Source: Roseivirga seohaensis (GTDB lineage Bacteria; Bacteroidota; Bacteroidia; Cytophagales; Cyclobacteriaceae). Taken from it: a stretch of 64,000 nucleotides of DNA. Of the stretch, positions 50,810-61,409 are shown in pieces. The stretch covers positions 1-64,000 of the forward strand of contig NZ_LRPB01000023.1 of NCBI RefSeq assembly GCF_001592945.1. Reading direction: 5' to 3'. The stretch's first letter is position 1, and each line of letters begins with the position of its first letter. The position numbers and the translations under genes were made by a program. A model generated the notes under the pieces. That model saw nothing but the letters and a program-made list of their open reading frames with translations, was not told the origin of the DNA and made no database searches.

Positions 50810-52555
50810 ATGTTAAGAACGCATACCTGTGGCGAATTAAGAGAAAGCAATTGCAACGAGCAAGTTACACTTTGTGGTTGGGTACAGCGGTCGCGCGATA
50901 AAGGCGGCCTTATGTGGACCGACTTAAGAGACCGATACGGAATTACTCAGCTTTCTTTTGAAGAAGGAAGTACACCTGCCGAAGTGTTGGAAACAGCCAG
51001 AAAACTAGGGCGCGAATTCGTTGTGAAAGCAACAGGAACCGTGGTGGAACGCTATTCTAAAAACGATAACATTCCTACAGGAAGCATCGAAATTAAAGTA
51101 GAAAGCCTAGAAATTTTGAATGGTTCAAAAGTACCTCCTTTCATTATTGAAGACGACACCGATGGAGGTGAAGAACTCAGAATGAAATACCGCTATTTGG
51201 ATTTACGAAGAAACGAAGTGCGCAGCAAACTGCAATTGCGCTCTAAACTGGCCATGGCTGTTCGTAATTACTTAGCCGAACAAGACTTTATTGAGGTTGA
51301 AACGCCTGTTTTAATCAAGTCTACGCCAGAAGGAGCTCGTGATTTTGTGGTGCCTTCTAGAATGAACCAAGGCGAATTTTATGCGCTGCCTCAATCGCCA
51401 CAAACCTTTAAGCAATTGCTGATGGTTTCTGGTTTCGACAGGTATTTTCAAATCGTAAAATGCTTTAGAGACGAAGACCTTAGGGCCGATCGTCAGCCTG
51501 AGTTTACTCAAATAGACTGCGAAATGTCTTTCGTAAATCAAGAAGACATTCTGAATACATTCGAAGGCATGACCCGCCACATGTTCTCTGCCGTAAGAGG
51601 TGTAGAGTTGGGCGACTTCCCTCACATGACTTATGCCGATGCCATGCGCAAATACGGCAACGACAAACCCGACATCCGTTTTGGGATGGAGTTTGTTGAA
51701 CTGAACGAGCTAGCACAAAACAAAGGTTTTAGCATTTTCGATCAGGCAGAATTGGTGGTTGGAATTTGTGCCGAAGGTTGTGCCGAATACACCCGTAAGC
51801 AATTAGACGCCCTGACTGATTTCGTGAAAAGACCACAAATTGGTGCCAAGGGTTTGGTGTATGTAAAATGCAATGCCGATGGCACTTTCAAATCTTCAGT
51901 AGATAAATTTTATTCTGAAGAAGACTTAAAAGCTTGGGCAGATAAAGCTGGAGCAAAAGCTGGCGACTTAATTTTAGTACTTAGCGGAACCGCAAACGAA
52001 ACCCGTAAACAAATGAGCGAATTGCGTTTGCACATGGGTAAAGAATTGGGCTTACGCGATAAAAATACTTTTCAGCCACTTTGGGTAATCGATTTCCCTC
52101 TATTGGAATGGGATGAAGAAACCGAGCGTTTCCACGCCATGCACCACCCATTCACTTCGCCAAAAGCGGAAGACATGGCTTTGCTCGATACCGACCCCGG
52201 AAAAGTAAGAGCCAATGCTTACGATTTAGTCATTAACGGTGTTGAAATTGGTGGTGGTTCAATCAGAATTCACGACAGAGCAACGCAGCAGCTGATGTTT
52301 AAACACTTAGGTTTTACTGAGGAAGAAGCCAAAGCCCAGTTCGGCTTTTTAATGGACGCTTTCGAATATGGTGCACCTCCACACGGTGGGATTGCCTTTG
52401 GTTTCGATCGACTGTGCGCCATGTTTGGTGGTTCAGACAGCATCAGAGATTACATTGCCTTCCCTAAAAACACTTCGGGCAGAGATGTAATGATTGATTC
52501 GCCTTCTACTATTGATGAAGCACAACTCAAAGAGTTAGGTATAAACCTGAGATAA
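50810..52555 (+). CDS. aspS: Aspartate-tRNA ligase
   Basis: 581 residues. OB-fold anticodon-binding N-terminus ([20 protein letters not shown]), class II motif 2 region [20 protein letters not shown], bacterial GAD insertion (about 300-400) and motif 3 [13 protein letters not shown]. It charges tRNA-Asp. Complete and ordinary for a bacterial AspRS. Confidence 0.98.
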   Translation: MLRTHTCGELRESNCNEQVTLCGWVQRSRDKGGLMWTDLRDRYGITQLSFEEGSTPAEVLETARKLGREFVVKATGTVVERYSKNDNIPTGSIEIKVESLEILNGSKVPPFIIEDDTDGGEELRMKYRYLDLRRNEVRSKLQLRSKLAMAVRNYLAEQDFIEVETPVLIKSTPEGARDFVVPSRMNQGEFYALPQSPQTFKQLLMVSGFDRYFQIVKCFRDEDLRADRQPEFTQIDCEMSFVNQEDILNTFEGMTRHMFSAVRGVELGDFPHMTYADAMRKYGNDKPDIRFGMEFVELNELAQNKGFSIFDQAELVVGICAEGCAEYTRKQLDALTDFVKRPQIGAKGLVYVKCNADGTFKSSVDKFYSEEDLKAWADKAGAKAGDLILVLSGTANETRKQMSELRLHMGKELGLRDKNTFQPLWVIDFPLLEWDEETERFHAMHHPFTSPKAEDMALLDTDPGKVRANAYDLVINGVEIGGGSIRIHDRATQQLMFKHLGFTEEEAKAQFGFLMDAFEYGAPPHGGIAFGFDRLCAMFGGSDSIRDYIAFPKNTSGRDVMIDSPSTIDEAQLKELGINLR

Positions 52556-52630
52556 GCCGTTTACTTAAAGTTTAGTTTTAAGATTTGGCCGTAGCGTTAA
52601 ATTCGTAAATTCGGGCGCGTCTAAAAACTG

Positions 52631-54703
52631 ATGAAAACCAAGCTTACAAAAAAATTCTACATGCGTATTAGCCTAGTGGTAGCCCTGCTGCTCTGGCTAA
52701 TCATGACGCTGTTGGATGTTTTGCAGGTTTTGGCCTTCAGAAGCGATGTCGATTTAGGTATTTCCCCTGTCGTCCCTGTCCTTATTATGGACTTCTTTTT
52801 TGTTTTTCTGGTGCTGTATTACCGCCTTAGAATCACAAGATTAGAAAGCACAGACTTTATAGATTACCTCTGGCGAGTGTTTGCTATAGGCTTGGTAGCC
52901 ACATTGGTTTCCGTTGCTATTGGACTATTCAACAGCTCTATTGCCGATTCTGCACTTTCCAAAAACCCATTCTTAGAGGAGGTACTTTTTAGCCTCAGGT
53001 TTGGGATGGTTTCTGTTTTTCTGATTTCCACTTTTACTGTATGGAAAAAGCTTATTCTCTACCAAAAATCTAAAAGATTGGTGTTATGGTGGAATGTGTT
53101 CGAAGGAATCGTGTTGCTTTCCATATTTTTCGACCTCACAGGTGCAGAACTTCAAACCAGTGATTTGTTCAAAGTTCTATTCGGTATAATTACGCTAATG
53201 GCCCTTATTCTATCGGCCAACTTAAAGTGGGTAGCTTACCTAAATTTTAAGCAAAAGTGGAAAAGCATTTTGCTCATTTTACTGATTACGATTTACCTTG
53301 GCTATTTCTTTACCTCAATTTATGTGCCCGGTGAGGACACAATGGATAATCTAAAATCCATTGATAACCTCTTTGTTATTTCGTTGTTTGTGTTCTTGCT
53401 TTTTTATAGCATTTTCTCACTTCTCGTAATTCTTTTCAACCTTCCTACCTCATCTGTTTTTGAGAAGAAGATGGAAGAAGCCATCAACTTCCAGCGCTTA
53501 AGCCAATCTATTCAACAAGGAGAGAACGAAAACCAGATTTTCGATATTCTCTTAACCAGCTCAATGAGTGCGGTATACGCTGATGCAGGCTGGTTAGAAA
53601 TCAATCGGAACAAGCAAGAAACTGAAGAGTTAGAAATCAGAAGAAAAAATCTGAGCCCTACAAACCGACTAGAGGTAATAGAACAAATCAAAACAAGTAA
53701 GCAAAAATCGGTACTTAAAAACCCGCTTTCAAAGGCCACAGAGCAAGACCAAACTTTAGTTGTTTTCAAGAAATCCAATTTCAGGTCAGTTCTTATTGTT
53801 CCTTTAGTAATTCAAGAAAAAGTGGCAGGCCACATGTATTTGCTTAACGAACTGAGCGATGGCTTTAACAAAGAGATGATTAACATCATCAATACTTTTG
53901 CCAGCCAAGCGAGCATTTCTATTGAAAACTTCCGCCTATTAGGCGAAGCGTTAGAAAACGAACGTTATAAAAAAGAGCTTAACATTGCCAAAAAAGTACA
54001 ACGAGCACTTTTGCCCGAGAACTTAGATCACGATTCTTGTTTCCAGATTCATGCTTATACTCAGGCTCCAGATGAAGTTGGGGGTGATTATTATGATACC
54101 TTTAAGCTGAGCGATCATAAGTTTGTTGTGGTTATTGGAGATGTTTCTGGAAAAGGAACCTCAGCCGCTTTCCACATGTCGCAAATGAAGGGCATTTTTC
54201 AAAGCTTGGTTCAGTTAGATCTTGCCCCCGATGAGTTTTTGGTAAAGGCCAACAAAGCCTTGAGTGGCTGTTTAGAAAAAACCTCATTCATCACACTTTC
54301 CTATTTTGTGATTGATACCGAGCGTAGATCGGTTGAATATTCTAGGGCTGGCCATTGCCCAACGCTCTTCTATTCTAGCCAAAACGCAAGTGCCGAATTC
54401 CTTGAAAACAAAGGACTTGGGTTAGGAATTTTACGTAACGACAGTTTTAAAAACTATGTATTCGTTAATAGAATGACTTTCCAAAAAGATGACATCATAG
54501 TATTATACACCGATGGCATTTCTGAAGCTTCCAATCATTCTGGAGAGGAATTTGGATACGAGAGGATGAAAAAAATATTGACCGAAAACGCCAAATACGA
54601 TGCGGTTTCAATTCAAAAAACATTTATTAAAAAGCTCTTTGAGTTTTGCGAGGATAAAAATTTAAATGATGACTACACTATGGTGGTGATCAAGTTCAAA
54701 TAA
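52631..54703 (+). CDS. Membrane-bound SpoIIE/RsbU-type PP2C phosphatase with GAF domain
   Basis: 690 residues. The first ~275 carry about seven transmembrane helices, then a GAF-like domain (about 290-440), and a C-terminal PP2C-SpoIIE domain (about 455-690) with DEVGGDYYDTF, VVIGDVSGKGTSAAF, SRAGHCPTLFY and VLYTDGISEASN, whose aspartates bind the metals. It should dephosphorylate the STAS protein coded 17 bp downstream, and so starts a partner switch in response to a membrane or GAF-sensed signal. Confidence 0.92.
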   Translation: MKTKLTKKFYMRISLVVALLLWLIMTLLDVLQVLAFRSDVDLGISPVVPVLIMDFFFVFLVLYYRLRITRLESTDFIDYLWRVFAIGLVATLVSVAIGLFNSSIADSALSKNPFLEEVLFSLRFGMVSVFLISTFTVWKKLILYQKSKRLVLWWNVFEGIVLLSIFFDLTGAELQTSDLFKVLFGIITLMALILSANLKWVAYLNFKQKWKSILLILLITIYLGYFFTSIYVPGEDTMDNLKSIDNLFVISLFVFLLFYSIFSLLVILFNLPTSSVFEKKMEEAINFQRLSQSIQQGENENQIFDILLTSSMSAVYADAGWLEINRNKQETEELEIRRKNLSPTNRLEVIEQIKTSKQKSVLKNPLSKATEQDQTLVVFKKSNFRSVLIVPLVIQEKVAGHMYLLNELSDGFNKEMINIINTFASQASISIENFRLLGEALENERYKKELNIAKKVQRALLPENLDHDSCFQIHAYTQAPDEVGGDYYDTFKLSDHKFVVVIGDVSGKGTSAAFHMSQMKGIFQSLVQLDLAPDEFLVKANKALSGCLEKTSFITLSYFVIDTERRSVEYSRAGHCPTLFYSSQNASAEFLENKGLGLGILRNDSFKNYVFVNRMTFQKDDIIVLYTDGISEASNHSGEEFGYERMKKILTENAKYDAVSIQKTFIKKLFEFCEDKNLNDDYTMVVIKFK

Positions 54704-54720
54704 AGAACGTATAAAAGCTT

Positions 54721-55065
54721 ATGTTAGAAATTGTACAGACCAATGAAAACAATTATATCTCTATTGCCGTAACAGGAGATGCAGATGCCAGTTCTTCCAT
54801 AAAGTTGGACAAGGGGCTTCGCTCGGCTTTTGACGAAAGCCATAGTAATATCATAGTAGATTGCACTAACCTTAACTATATTTCTTCTGCTGGGCTGGGC
54901 GTATTCATGTCCTACATCGAAGAAATTAATCAAACCAATACCACCTTTATTATTTACGGCCTATCCGAAAAAGTGCTCAAAGTTTTTGGCATACTCGGCT
55001 TAGACCAATTGCTTATAATTAGAAAAACAAAAGAAGAAGCTTTAGCGGAAATAAATGGCTTATAG
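54721..55065 (+). CDS. STAS-domain anti-sigma factor antagonist
   Basis: 114 residues, one STAS domain. The phospho-acceptor site is S56 in NLNYISSAGLGVF, as in SpoIIAA/RsbV. When unphosphorylated it would bind the HATPase kinase coded next, with which it overlaps by 11 bp. Third partner of the PP2C module. Confidence 0.92.
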   Translation: MLEIVQTNENNYISIAVTGDADASSSIKLDKGLRSAFDESHSNIIVDCTNLNYISSAGLGVFMSYIEEINQTNTTFIIYGLSEKVLKVFGILGLDQLLIIRKTKEEALAEINGL

Positions 55066-55474
55066 TTTTAACATACCTTACAGCAAAAACAAACTCAGGT
55101 TAATGCGGAAATTTGTAACCAAAGTGTTACATGAGCATTCTGTGCCTGATATTGAAACCAATATGATGGTGTTGGCAGTGGATGAGGTATGTGCAAACAT
55201 TATTATCCATGGCCAATGTTCAGACCTTGAAGATTACGTCAAAATTTCCATCAGCTTTAATAAAGAAGGTGTTTGGTTTGATATTATCGACAAAGGTGCT
55301 GCCTTCGACATTATAAAATACAACGAACCTATTTTGGGCGATTTAATCCGTACCAAACAAAAGGGAGGTGTAGGCATTATGTTGGTGAAGAAAATCATGG
55401 ACAAAATAGAATTTGATTCAAGCCCGAATCAAAACACCTTGCGCTTGTTCAAAAATGTGACTTTCGAAAAGTAA
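55055..55474 (+). CDS. Anti-sigma-type serine kinase (HATPase, RsbW-like)
   Basis: 139 residues with the GHKL ATPase boxes: N box VDEVCANIIIHG, G1 DKGAAFD, G2 GGVGIMLVKK. It should phosphorylate the STAS protein and, when not bound by it, hold a target. No sigma factor gene is adjacent, so the target may be elsewhere or not a sigma factor. Confidence 0.9.
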   Translation: MAYSFNIPYSKNKLRLMRKFVTKVLHEHSVPDIETNMMVLAVDEVCANIIIHGQCSDLEDYVKISISFNKEGVWFDIIDKGAAFDIIKYNEPILGDLIRTKQKGGVGIMLVKKIMDKIEFDSSPNQNTLRLFKNVTFEK

Positions 55475-55481
55475 CCCTGTC

Positions 55482-57398
55482 ATGCGTTTTCTAGCAATAT
55501 TCACTTTCTTTTTCTATTCCTTTGCCCCAATTATGGCTTTTCAAGAAAGCCAAAGCATAGCTAAGCTCAATGGTGTTTCTATTTCTAAAGCCGAATTTCT
55601 TTATGAGTTTAATAAAAACCATAAGGCAAATACACCTTTAGTTTACGATTCGCTTGAAAAGTATTTAAACCAATATATTGACTTTAAGCTGAAAGTATTG
55701 GCGGCTAAAAAAGCTGGTATTGGTAATTCAGAAACATTTCAGAATGAATACAATGGATACATCGCCCAAATTCAAAAGCCTTATTTACAAAACCCGGTAT
55801 CTGAAGAAGGGCTTATTTTAGAAGTGTATGATAGGCTAAAATATGAGGTTAATGCTTCACATATCCTTATCAGAATAGCCAACGAATCCAACCCTATGGA
55901 TACCTTGGCTGCTTATCAGAAAACAGACAGCCTAAGAAGTTTAGCCCTAAACGGAGCTGATTTTGCGCTCTTGGCTAAAACCAACTCACAAGATGGATCG
56001 GCCAAAAATGGTGGAAGCCTAGGCTGGTTTACTGCCATGTCTATGGTTTACCCTTTTGAAAATGGGGCTTATGAAACGCCCGTAGGTGGTATTTCGAAAA
56101 TTATCCGTTCGCAGTTCGGTTATCATATCATTAAAGTAAACGACAAGAGGTTAGCCAAAGGCAGGGTAAAAACTTCACACATTTTTCTGACTAAAAATGG
56201 CCGCTCAAGAGAAAGTGGAAACCAATTGATTAAAACGATTTACGATTCTATTCAAAACGGAGGCGACTGGAAAGCGCTTTGCAAACAATACACAGATGAT
56301 AGCCAAACGCGGCTCAATGGAGGTTCTCTACCTTATGCGGGAACTGGAGAATTACCAGATGAATTTTTAAAAGTTGCTTACAGCATTGAAACCCCTGGCG
56401 ATATTGCTCCGCCTTTAGAGGCATCATATGGCTGGCACATTATCCGCCTTGATGCCGTAGAAGAAATGCCTTCATTGGAAGAAATGAGAACGAAAATTTC
56501 TGAAAATATAAGACGTTCGGGTAGAAATCAATTATCACCAGAGGTATTGGTCAATAAACTCAAAAACGAAAACGGGTTTGAACAAGACTTACCTAAACTC
56601 CAAAATACCATAGCCCAAATTGCTGCTGTTGGTTTACCTAATTTAGATTTAGCCAGCCTCAACAATCAAACTGTTTTTAAAATCGGCAATAAAGAAATCC
56701 TGTATTCTGAATTCTTTAGATCGTTGGGCAATGCAAACCAAATTACCGTTACCACACTTTGGAACCGCTATAAGTTGTTTGAACGCGAGCAAATCATTCT
56801 TTACGAAGACAGCCTCGCTCCAGAAAAATATCCAGAATACGGATTTTTACTCAACGAGTATAAAGAAGGTTTAATGCTTTTCGAAATCATGGAAAAAGAG
56901 GTTTGGAATAAAGCTGCAGAAGATAGCATCGGCCTTAACTCCTATTTCAACTCAAACCAAAAAAACTATGTTGCTCCAGAAAGGGCTTCGGTTTGGGTTA
57001 TTGAGTCAGCCAATTCAGAAAGTCTTGAAAAGGTGGTTGATACTTTCAAATGGGATCAGAGTACTCCGTTTGAAAACGCACTTAAAGCTCAGCTTGAGCC
57101 TGAAGTATTTAGTGCGTTAAAAATTGCTAAAAGAACTTATCAACGAAAGGATTTACCTAATTTCGCACAAAACTGGAAAGAACATGTTCTTTTCAGTCAG
57201 CTTTCTGAAAAGCGAGTTTACGCCATTGAAGAAATAATCCCTAAAGGTTTATATCGTTTAGAAGAAATAAAAGGCCTTGTTATGGCCGACTATCAGGATT
57301 GGTTAGAAAAAGAATGGGTGAAATCTCTAAGAAAGGCCAATAGGATTGAAATTGACACAAAACTATTGAAGCAAATTGCTTCTGATGAAAAAAGGTAA
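55482..57398 (+). CDS. Periplasmic peptidyl-prolyl isomerase with two parvulin domains
   Basis: 638 residues. A signal peptide (FLAIFTFFFYSFAPIMAFQ), an N-terminal SurA-like helical part, and two parvulin domains (about 125-235 with ASHILIRIANESN, GSLGWF, FGYHIIKV; about 235-330 with TSHIFLTKNGR, GGSLPYAGTGELP, YGWHIIRL). A long chaperone-like C-terminus follows. It aids folding of outer-membrane proteins. First of three linked foldase genes. Confidence 0.9.
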   Translation: MRFLAIFTFFFYSFAPIMAFQESQSIAKLNGVSISKAEFLYEFNKNHKANTPLVYDSLEKYLNQYIDFKLKVLAAKKAGIGNSETFQNEYNGYIAQIQKPYLQNPVSEEGLILEVYDRLKYEVNASHILIRIANESNPMDTLAAYQKTDSLRSLALNGADFALLAKTNSQDGSAKNGGSLGWFTAMSMVYPFENGAYETPVGGISKIIRSQFGYHIIKVNDKRLAKGRVKTSHIFLTKNGRSRESGNQLIKTIYDSIQNGGDWKALCKQYTDDSQTRLNGGSLPYAGTGELPDEFLKVAYSIETPGDIAPPLEASYGWHIIRLDAVEEMPSLEEMRTKISENIRRSGRNQLSPEVLVNKLKNENGFEQDLPKLQNTIAQIAAVGLPNLDLASLNNQTVFKIGNKEILYSEFFRSLGNANQITVTTLWNRYKLFEREQIILYEDSLAPEKYPEYGFLLNEYKEGLMLFEIMEKEVWNKAAEDSIGLNSYFNSNQKNYVAPERASVWVIESANSESLEKVVDTFKWDQSTPFENALKAQLEPEVFSALKIAKRTYQRKDLPNFAQNWKEHVLFSQLSEKRVYAIEEIIPKGLYRLEEIKGLVMADYQDWLEKEWVKSLRKANRIEIDTKLLKQIASDEKR

Positions 57399-58260
57399 AT
57401 ACTACATATTGCTTATCATTTTACTTGCCGTTAGCTCATGCGAGTTTCTTGGTATGGAATCTGAAAGCAAAATGGACAACACCGAAAACCTTGTGGCAAG
57501 GGTGGGCAATACCTTTTTATATAAAACAGACATTAGTGATTTAACCGACCCCAGTATGTCTGAAGAAGACAGTGCTAGAATCACTGAGCGATTTATTGAT
57601 ACTTGGATAAAGAAGGAATTGTTTGTTAGAGAAGCATCCAGCAACAGCAAAATTGATCAGACTGAAATTCAAAGAAAAGTAGAAGCCTACCGCTATACGC
57701 TCATTTCTTATGAGTACCAAAAATTAATGGTAGAGCAACAGCTCAATCGAGAAGTAAGCGAAGAAGAAATTAAGCAATACTACAGCGACAATATTGACAA
57801 TTTTCAGCTTAGGCAAAATATTTTAAGAGGCCGATATTTAAAAATATTGCAGGCCGCACAAAAGAAAGCAGACGTAAGAAGGTGGATGAAATCCGATAGG
57901 CCAGAGGACTTAGAGTCGCTTAAATCTTATGGATTTCAATTTGCTAGCGACTTTTCTCTACAAGATTCTACGTGGATTAACTTTGATGATTTAACTAAAA
58001 ACTCACCTTTTTCCACTATTGAAAATAAGATTCAATTTCTAAGAAGAAACCGATACGTTGAAGAATCAGATTCTCTATATCTTTACCTTTTCAGAATTCA
58101 CGAATTCAAACTGTCTGAGCAGGTTTCTCCATTGGAGTACGTTAAGGAAGACATCAAGAATATTATAATTAACAAGCGTAAGGTAGAGATTGCCAAGAGT
58201 CTGGAGAATAAAGTTTATGAAAGAGCGAAAAAAAATGAGGACTACGAGATATATAAATAA
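57385..58260 (+). CDS. Foldase-like lipoprotein (SurA N-terminal fold, no clear isomerase core)
   Basis: 291 residues from the ATG at 57385, inside the end of the previous gene (14-bp overlap). Lipoprotein signal MKKGKYYILLIILLAVSSCE (lipidated C19). The helical N-terminus has the SurA/PrsA pattern (LVARVGNTFLYKTDISDLTD, FIDTWIKKELFVREA). The middle lacks the parvulin G-G-x-L-G-W strands, so it may act as a chaperone without isomerase activity. Confidence 0.82.
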   Translation: MKKGKYYILLIILLAVSSCEFLGMESESKMDNTENLVARVGNTFLYKTDISDLTDPSMSEEDSARITERFIDTWIKKELFVREASSNSKIDQTEIQRKVEAYRYTLISYEYQKLMVEQQLNREVSEEEIKQYYSDNIDNFQLRQNILRGRYLKILQAAQKKADVRRWMKSDRPEDLESLKSYGFQFASDFSLQDSTWINFDDLTKNSPFSTIENKIQFLRRNRYVEESDSLYLYLFRIHEFKLSEQVSPLEYVKEDIKNIIINKRKVEIAKSLENKVYERAKKNEDYEIYK

Positions 58261-59578
58261 AGGATTGGCAGCAATACTGTTTACAGTGCTTTCACTCAAC
58301 ATAACTTTTGGGCAAGAAGTAGTAGATAAGATTATCGCCAAAGTGGATAATCACATTATTCTTAAAAGCGAAATTGAACAGGCTTACGCTGGATTTCTAT
58401 CGAGTGGCGAGGCTGCAAACTTCACAGGAGATGCCCGCTGTTTAATTTTGGAGCAAATGATCGAAACTAAACTCATGCTTGCTATGTCTGAGATAGATTC
58501 TGTAGATGTAGATGCAGGAAGGGTAGATTACGAGCTCCAAATGAGAATGCAAAACATAGTTCAGCAAATGGGTTCGGAACGCGCTATTGAAGAAGCTTAC
58601 GGAAAGTCTATCGATCAACTGATGGATGAATTAAGACCCAACGTTGAAGAACAATTAAAAGTAAGTGCTCAGGAAGAGTTCATCTTAAGTTCAGTAACGG
58701 TTACCCCGGCAGAAATCCGTAAGTTTTACAATAATATTCCTAAAGACAGTTTACCTCTTTTTAACACCGAATTTGAAATTGGTGTAATTGTAAAAAAGCC
58801 TGTGCCAAACGAAGCTGAAGTACAAAAAGTAAAAGATCAGTTGATGAAAATTAGGGAAAGGGCTATGAATGGAGAAAATTTTGAAATCTTAGCCATTGAA
58901 AACTCTGAAGGCCCAAGTGGCCCCAATGGTGGTAATCTAGGTCTTGCTAAAAGAGGCCAGATGGATCCTGCTTACGAAGCGGGAGCCTTAGCGCTTAAGC
59001 CAGGCGAAATCTCTATGCCTGTGGTTTCCCAATTCGGAATTCACCTCATTCAGCTTATAGAAAAGCGTGGAAACGAATACAATTCACGCCATATTTTAAT
59101 TACTCCTAAACCAACCGAGCAAGATATTCAAAGAACTTCTAATGAATTAGATAGCCTTAGAACCCTTATATTATCCGATAGTATAACTTTTGCCTCAGCT
59201 GCGAAACAATTTTCAGATGATGAGGGTACAAAAGCAAATGGTGGGTTTTTGACTGGTCAGTTTGGAACCAATAAAATCTCAGCCGAGAACTTAGACCCAA
59301 CCATGTTTTTTATCATTGATGAAATGTCTGAAGGTGATATTTCAAAGCCAGAAATCATTGAAATGTTGGATGGCTCAAAAGCTGTAAGAATCATATATTA
59401 CAAATCTAAAGTAGGGCCACATAGGGCCAACATGACTGATGACTACGAAAAGTTAAGAGCAGCTACTTTGGGTATGAAGAAAGATCAAAAAAGAAGAGAG
59501 TATATTAAAGAAAAAATGAAAGAAGTTTACGTAATGGTTGATCCTGAATTTAACCGTTGCGGCATAACGAATAACTAA
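58217..59578 (+). CDS. surA: SurA-like periplasmic peptidyl-prolyl isomerase
   Basis: 453 residues from the ATG at 58217 (MKERKKMRTTRYINKGLAAI), or 447 from 58235; both overlap the previous gene. A signal peptide ends near NITFGQ, then VVDKIIAKVDNHIILKSEIE (the SurA N-terminal mark), two parvulin regions (GPNGGNLGLAKRGQMDPAYE, FGIHLIQL; then SRHILITPKPTEQD, ANGGFLTGQFG). It chaperones outer-membrane proteins through the periplasm. Third of the foldase trio. Confidence 0.93.
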   Translation: MKERKKMRTTRYINKGLAAILFTVLSLNITFGQEVVDKIIAKVDNHIILKSEIEQAYAGFLSSGEAANFTGDARCLILEQMIETKLMLAMSEIDSVDVDAGRVDYELQMRMQNIVQQMGSERAIEEAYGKSIDQLMDELRPNVEEQLKVSAQEEFILSSVTVTPAEIRKFYNNIPKDSLPLFNTEFEIGVIVKKPVPNEAEVQKVKDQLMKIRERAMNGENFEILAIENSEGPSGPNGGNLGLAKRGQMDPAYEAGALALKPGEISMPVVSQFGIHLIQLIEKRGNEYNSRHILITPKPTEQDIQRTSNELDSLRTLILSDSITFASAAKQFSDDEGTKANGGFLTGQFGTNKISAENLDPTMFFIIDEMSEGDISKPEIIEMLDGSKAVRIIYYKSKVGPHRANMTDDYEKLRAATLGMKKDQKRREYIKEKMKEVYVMVDPEFNRCGITNN

Positions 59579-59583
59579 TAAGA

Positions 59584-60549
59584 ATGGAAGAAGTAAAGTC
59601 GGAAGTAGCCCTTGCAAATAAATTTTTTGAGGATTTCAACATTCTTAAAAAGGAAATTTCAAAAGTAATTATTGGTCAAGATGAAGTAGTTAACCTACTT
59701 TTGACTTCGATTTTTTGTCAGGGCCACAGCCTTTTAGTAGGCGTTCCTGGCTTGGCTAAAACTTTACTGATTAGCACAATCTCTTCCGCTTTAGACCTAA
59801 AATTCAACCGAATTCAGTTTACTCCAGACTTAATGCCTTCAGATATTTTGGGGGCTGAAACTTTGGACAAAGACAGAAATTTCAAATTTATTCAAGGCCC
59901 AATCTTCGCCAACATTATTTTGGCAGATGAGATCAACAGAACTCCTCCCAAAACACAAGCGGCTTTGTTAGAGGCCATGCAAGAATATGCGGTTACAGTG
60001 GCTGGACAAACGTTTCCATTACAAAAACCTTTTTTCGTTCTGGCTACTCAAAACCCTATTGAACAAGAGGGAACCTATCCTTTACCAGAAGCTCAGCTAG
60101 ATCGTTTCTTATTCAACATTCAATTGTCATACCCATCATTTGCATCAGAAGTAGACATCGTAAAAGGAACAACTACCGATGAGCAAAAAATAGTGAATAA
60201 AGTACTGGGTGCTGAAGAAGTACTAGCCTACCAACATTTGGTACGTAGAGTGCCTGTTGCCGATAACGTAATTGAATACGCAGTAAATCTCGTTCACAAA
60301 ACCAGATTTGATTCAGAAAGAGCTCCTGCCATTACCAAAGAGTATGTAGAATGGGGTGCAGGGCCAAGAGCTTCGCAAAACCTAATTATTGCTGCCAAAT
60401 GTAATGCCTTGCTGAATAATAAATATTCGCCTGACATTGAAGACGTGAAAGCCGTGGCTAAACCAATCCTACGCCATAGAATCGTAAGAAACTTTAAAGC
60501 AGAAGCCGAAGGTATTACTATCGACAAATTGATCGAAGAGCTACTCTAA
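59584..60549 (+). CDS. MoxR-family AAA+ ATPase
   Basis: 321 residues. Walker A GVPGLAKTLL, Walker B IILADEINR, ATQNPIEQEGTYPLPEAQLD sensor region and RFLFNIQLSYPS. MoxR ATPases act as chaperones for maturation of complexes, commonly with VWA-domain proteins coded nearby; none follows here because the next gene is convergent (4-bp overlap). It starts 5 bp after surA. Confidence 0.93.
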   Translation: MEEVKSEVALANKFFEDFNILKKEISKVIIGQDEVVNLLLTSIFCQGHSLLVGVPGLAKTLLISTISSALDLKFNRIQFTPDLMPSDILGAETLDKDRNFKFIQGPIFANIILADEINRTPPKTQAALLEAMQEYAVTVAGQTFPLQKPFFVLATQNPIEQEGTYPLPEAQLDRFLFNIQLSYPSFASEVDIVKGTTTDEQKIVNKVLGAEEVLAYQHLVRRVPVADNVIEYAVNLVHKTRFDSERAPAITKEYVEWGAGPRASQNLIIAAKCNALLNNKYSPDIEDVKAVAKPILRHRIVRNFKAEAEGITIDKLIEELL

Positions 60550-61409
60550 GCCGAGTAATTATAAAATCCTTTTCCTGATTTACGGCCATGATGGCCAGCA
60601 TCAACCTTTTGCTCTTGAATACGAGAAGGTCTGAATTTTGGGTCTTGATGAAATGCATTGAACATTGAGGTGGTTACAGAAAAATTAGTATCCACACCAA
60701 TCAGATCCATCAGTCTAAAAGGGCCCATTTTAAAACCCGAAGCCTCTACAAGTCGATCGATTCCTTTCACATCAGAAACTCCTTCTTCCAGTACTTTTAA
60801 CCCTTCAACATAGAAGTTACGCGCTACTCGGTTAACAATAAAGCCAGGGGCATCCTTAGCCATAACAGGCACTTTACCTAATACTTTAGCCAATTCGTAA
60901 ACTACTTTTGAAGTATCGTCTGAAGTTGCTACCCCAGAAATTACCTCAACCAGTTTCATGATATGGGCAGGATTAAAAAAGTGCATTCCCACAAAACGCT
61001 CTGGGTGCCTCAAGTCTCTTGCTATTCTTGTAATAGGAATGGAAGAAGTGTTTGAAGCTAAAATGGTTTTGTCAGAATTCTGATTTTCTAATTTTTCAAA
61101 CAGCTCCTTTTTTACGTCAAGTCTCTCTACTATGGCTTCAATAATAATATCGGCCTTTAGTAATTCAAAATCGGTAGTAAAAGCAATACTAGAAAGTGCT
61201 TGATCTTTTTCTTCAGCAGTAACTTTACCTCGCTCAATTCCCTTATCTAGATTTTTGCCAATATTATTTTTAGCAGTGTCTAAAGCTGAAGACTGAAGAT
61301 CGTATAGCACAACAGTGTAGCCTGCCAAAGCAGAAATCTGAGCAATTCCCTGCCCCATAGTTCCTGCTCCAACTACACCTATTTTCTTAATATCCTCTAA
61401 TTGCATCAT
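60546..61409 (-). CDS. hbd: 3-hydroxybutyryl-CoA dehydrogenase
   Basis: 287 residues. Rossmann motif IGVVGAGTMGQGIAQISALA, FFNPAHIMKLVEVI with the active-site His/Asn region, and DAPGFIVNRVARNFY. It oxidises or reduces 3-hydroxyacyl-CoA in fatty acid or butyrate metabolism. It overlaps the end of pheS by 4 bp (pheS is upstream) and the 3' end of moxR. Confidence 0.94.
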   Translation of the reverse strand: MMQLEDIKKIGVVGAGTMGQGIAQISALAGYTVVLYDLQSSALDTAKNNIGKNLDKGIERGKVTAEEKDQALSSIAFTTDFELLKADIIIEAIVERLDVKKELFEKLENQNSDKTILASNTSSIPITRIARDLRHPERFVGMHFFNPAHIMKLVEVISGVATSDDTSKVVYELAKVLGKVPVMAKDAPGFIVNRVARNFYVEGLKVLEEGVSDVKGIDRLVEASGFKMGPFRLMDLIGVDTNFSVTTSMFNAFHQDPKFRPSRIQEQKVDAGHHGRKSGKGFYNYSA

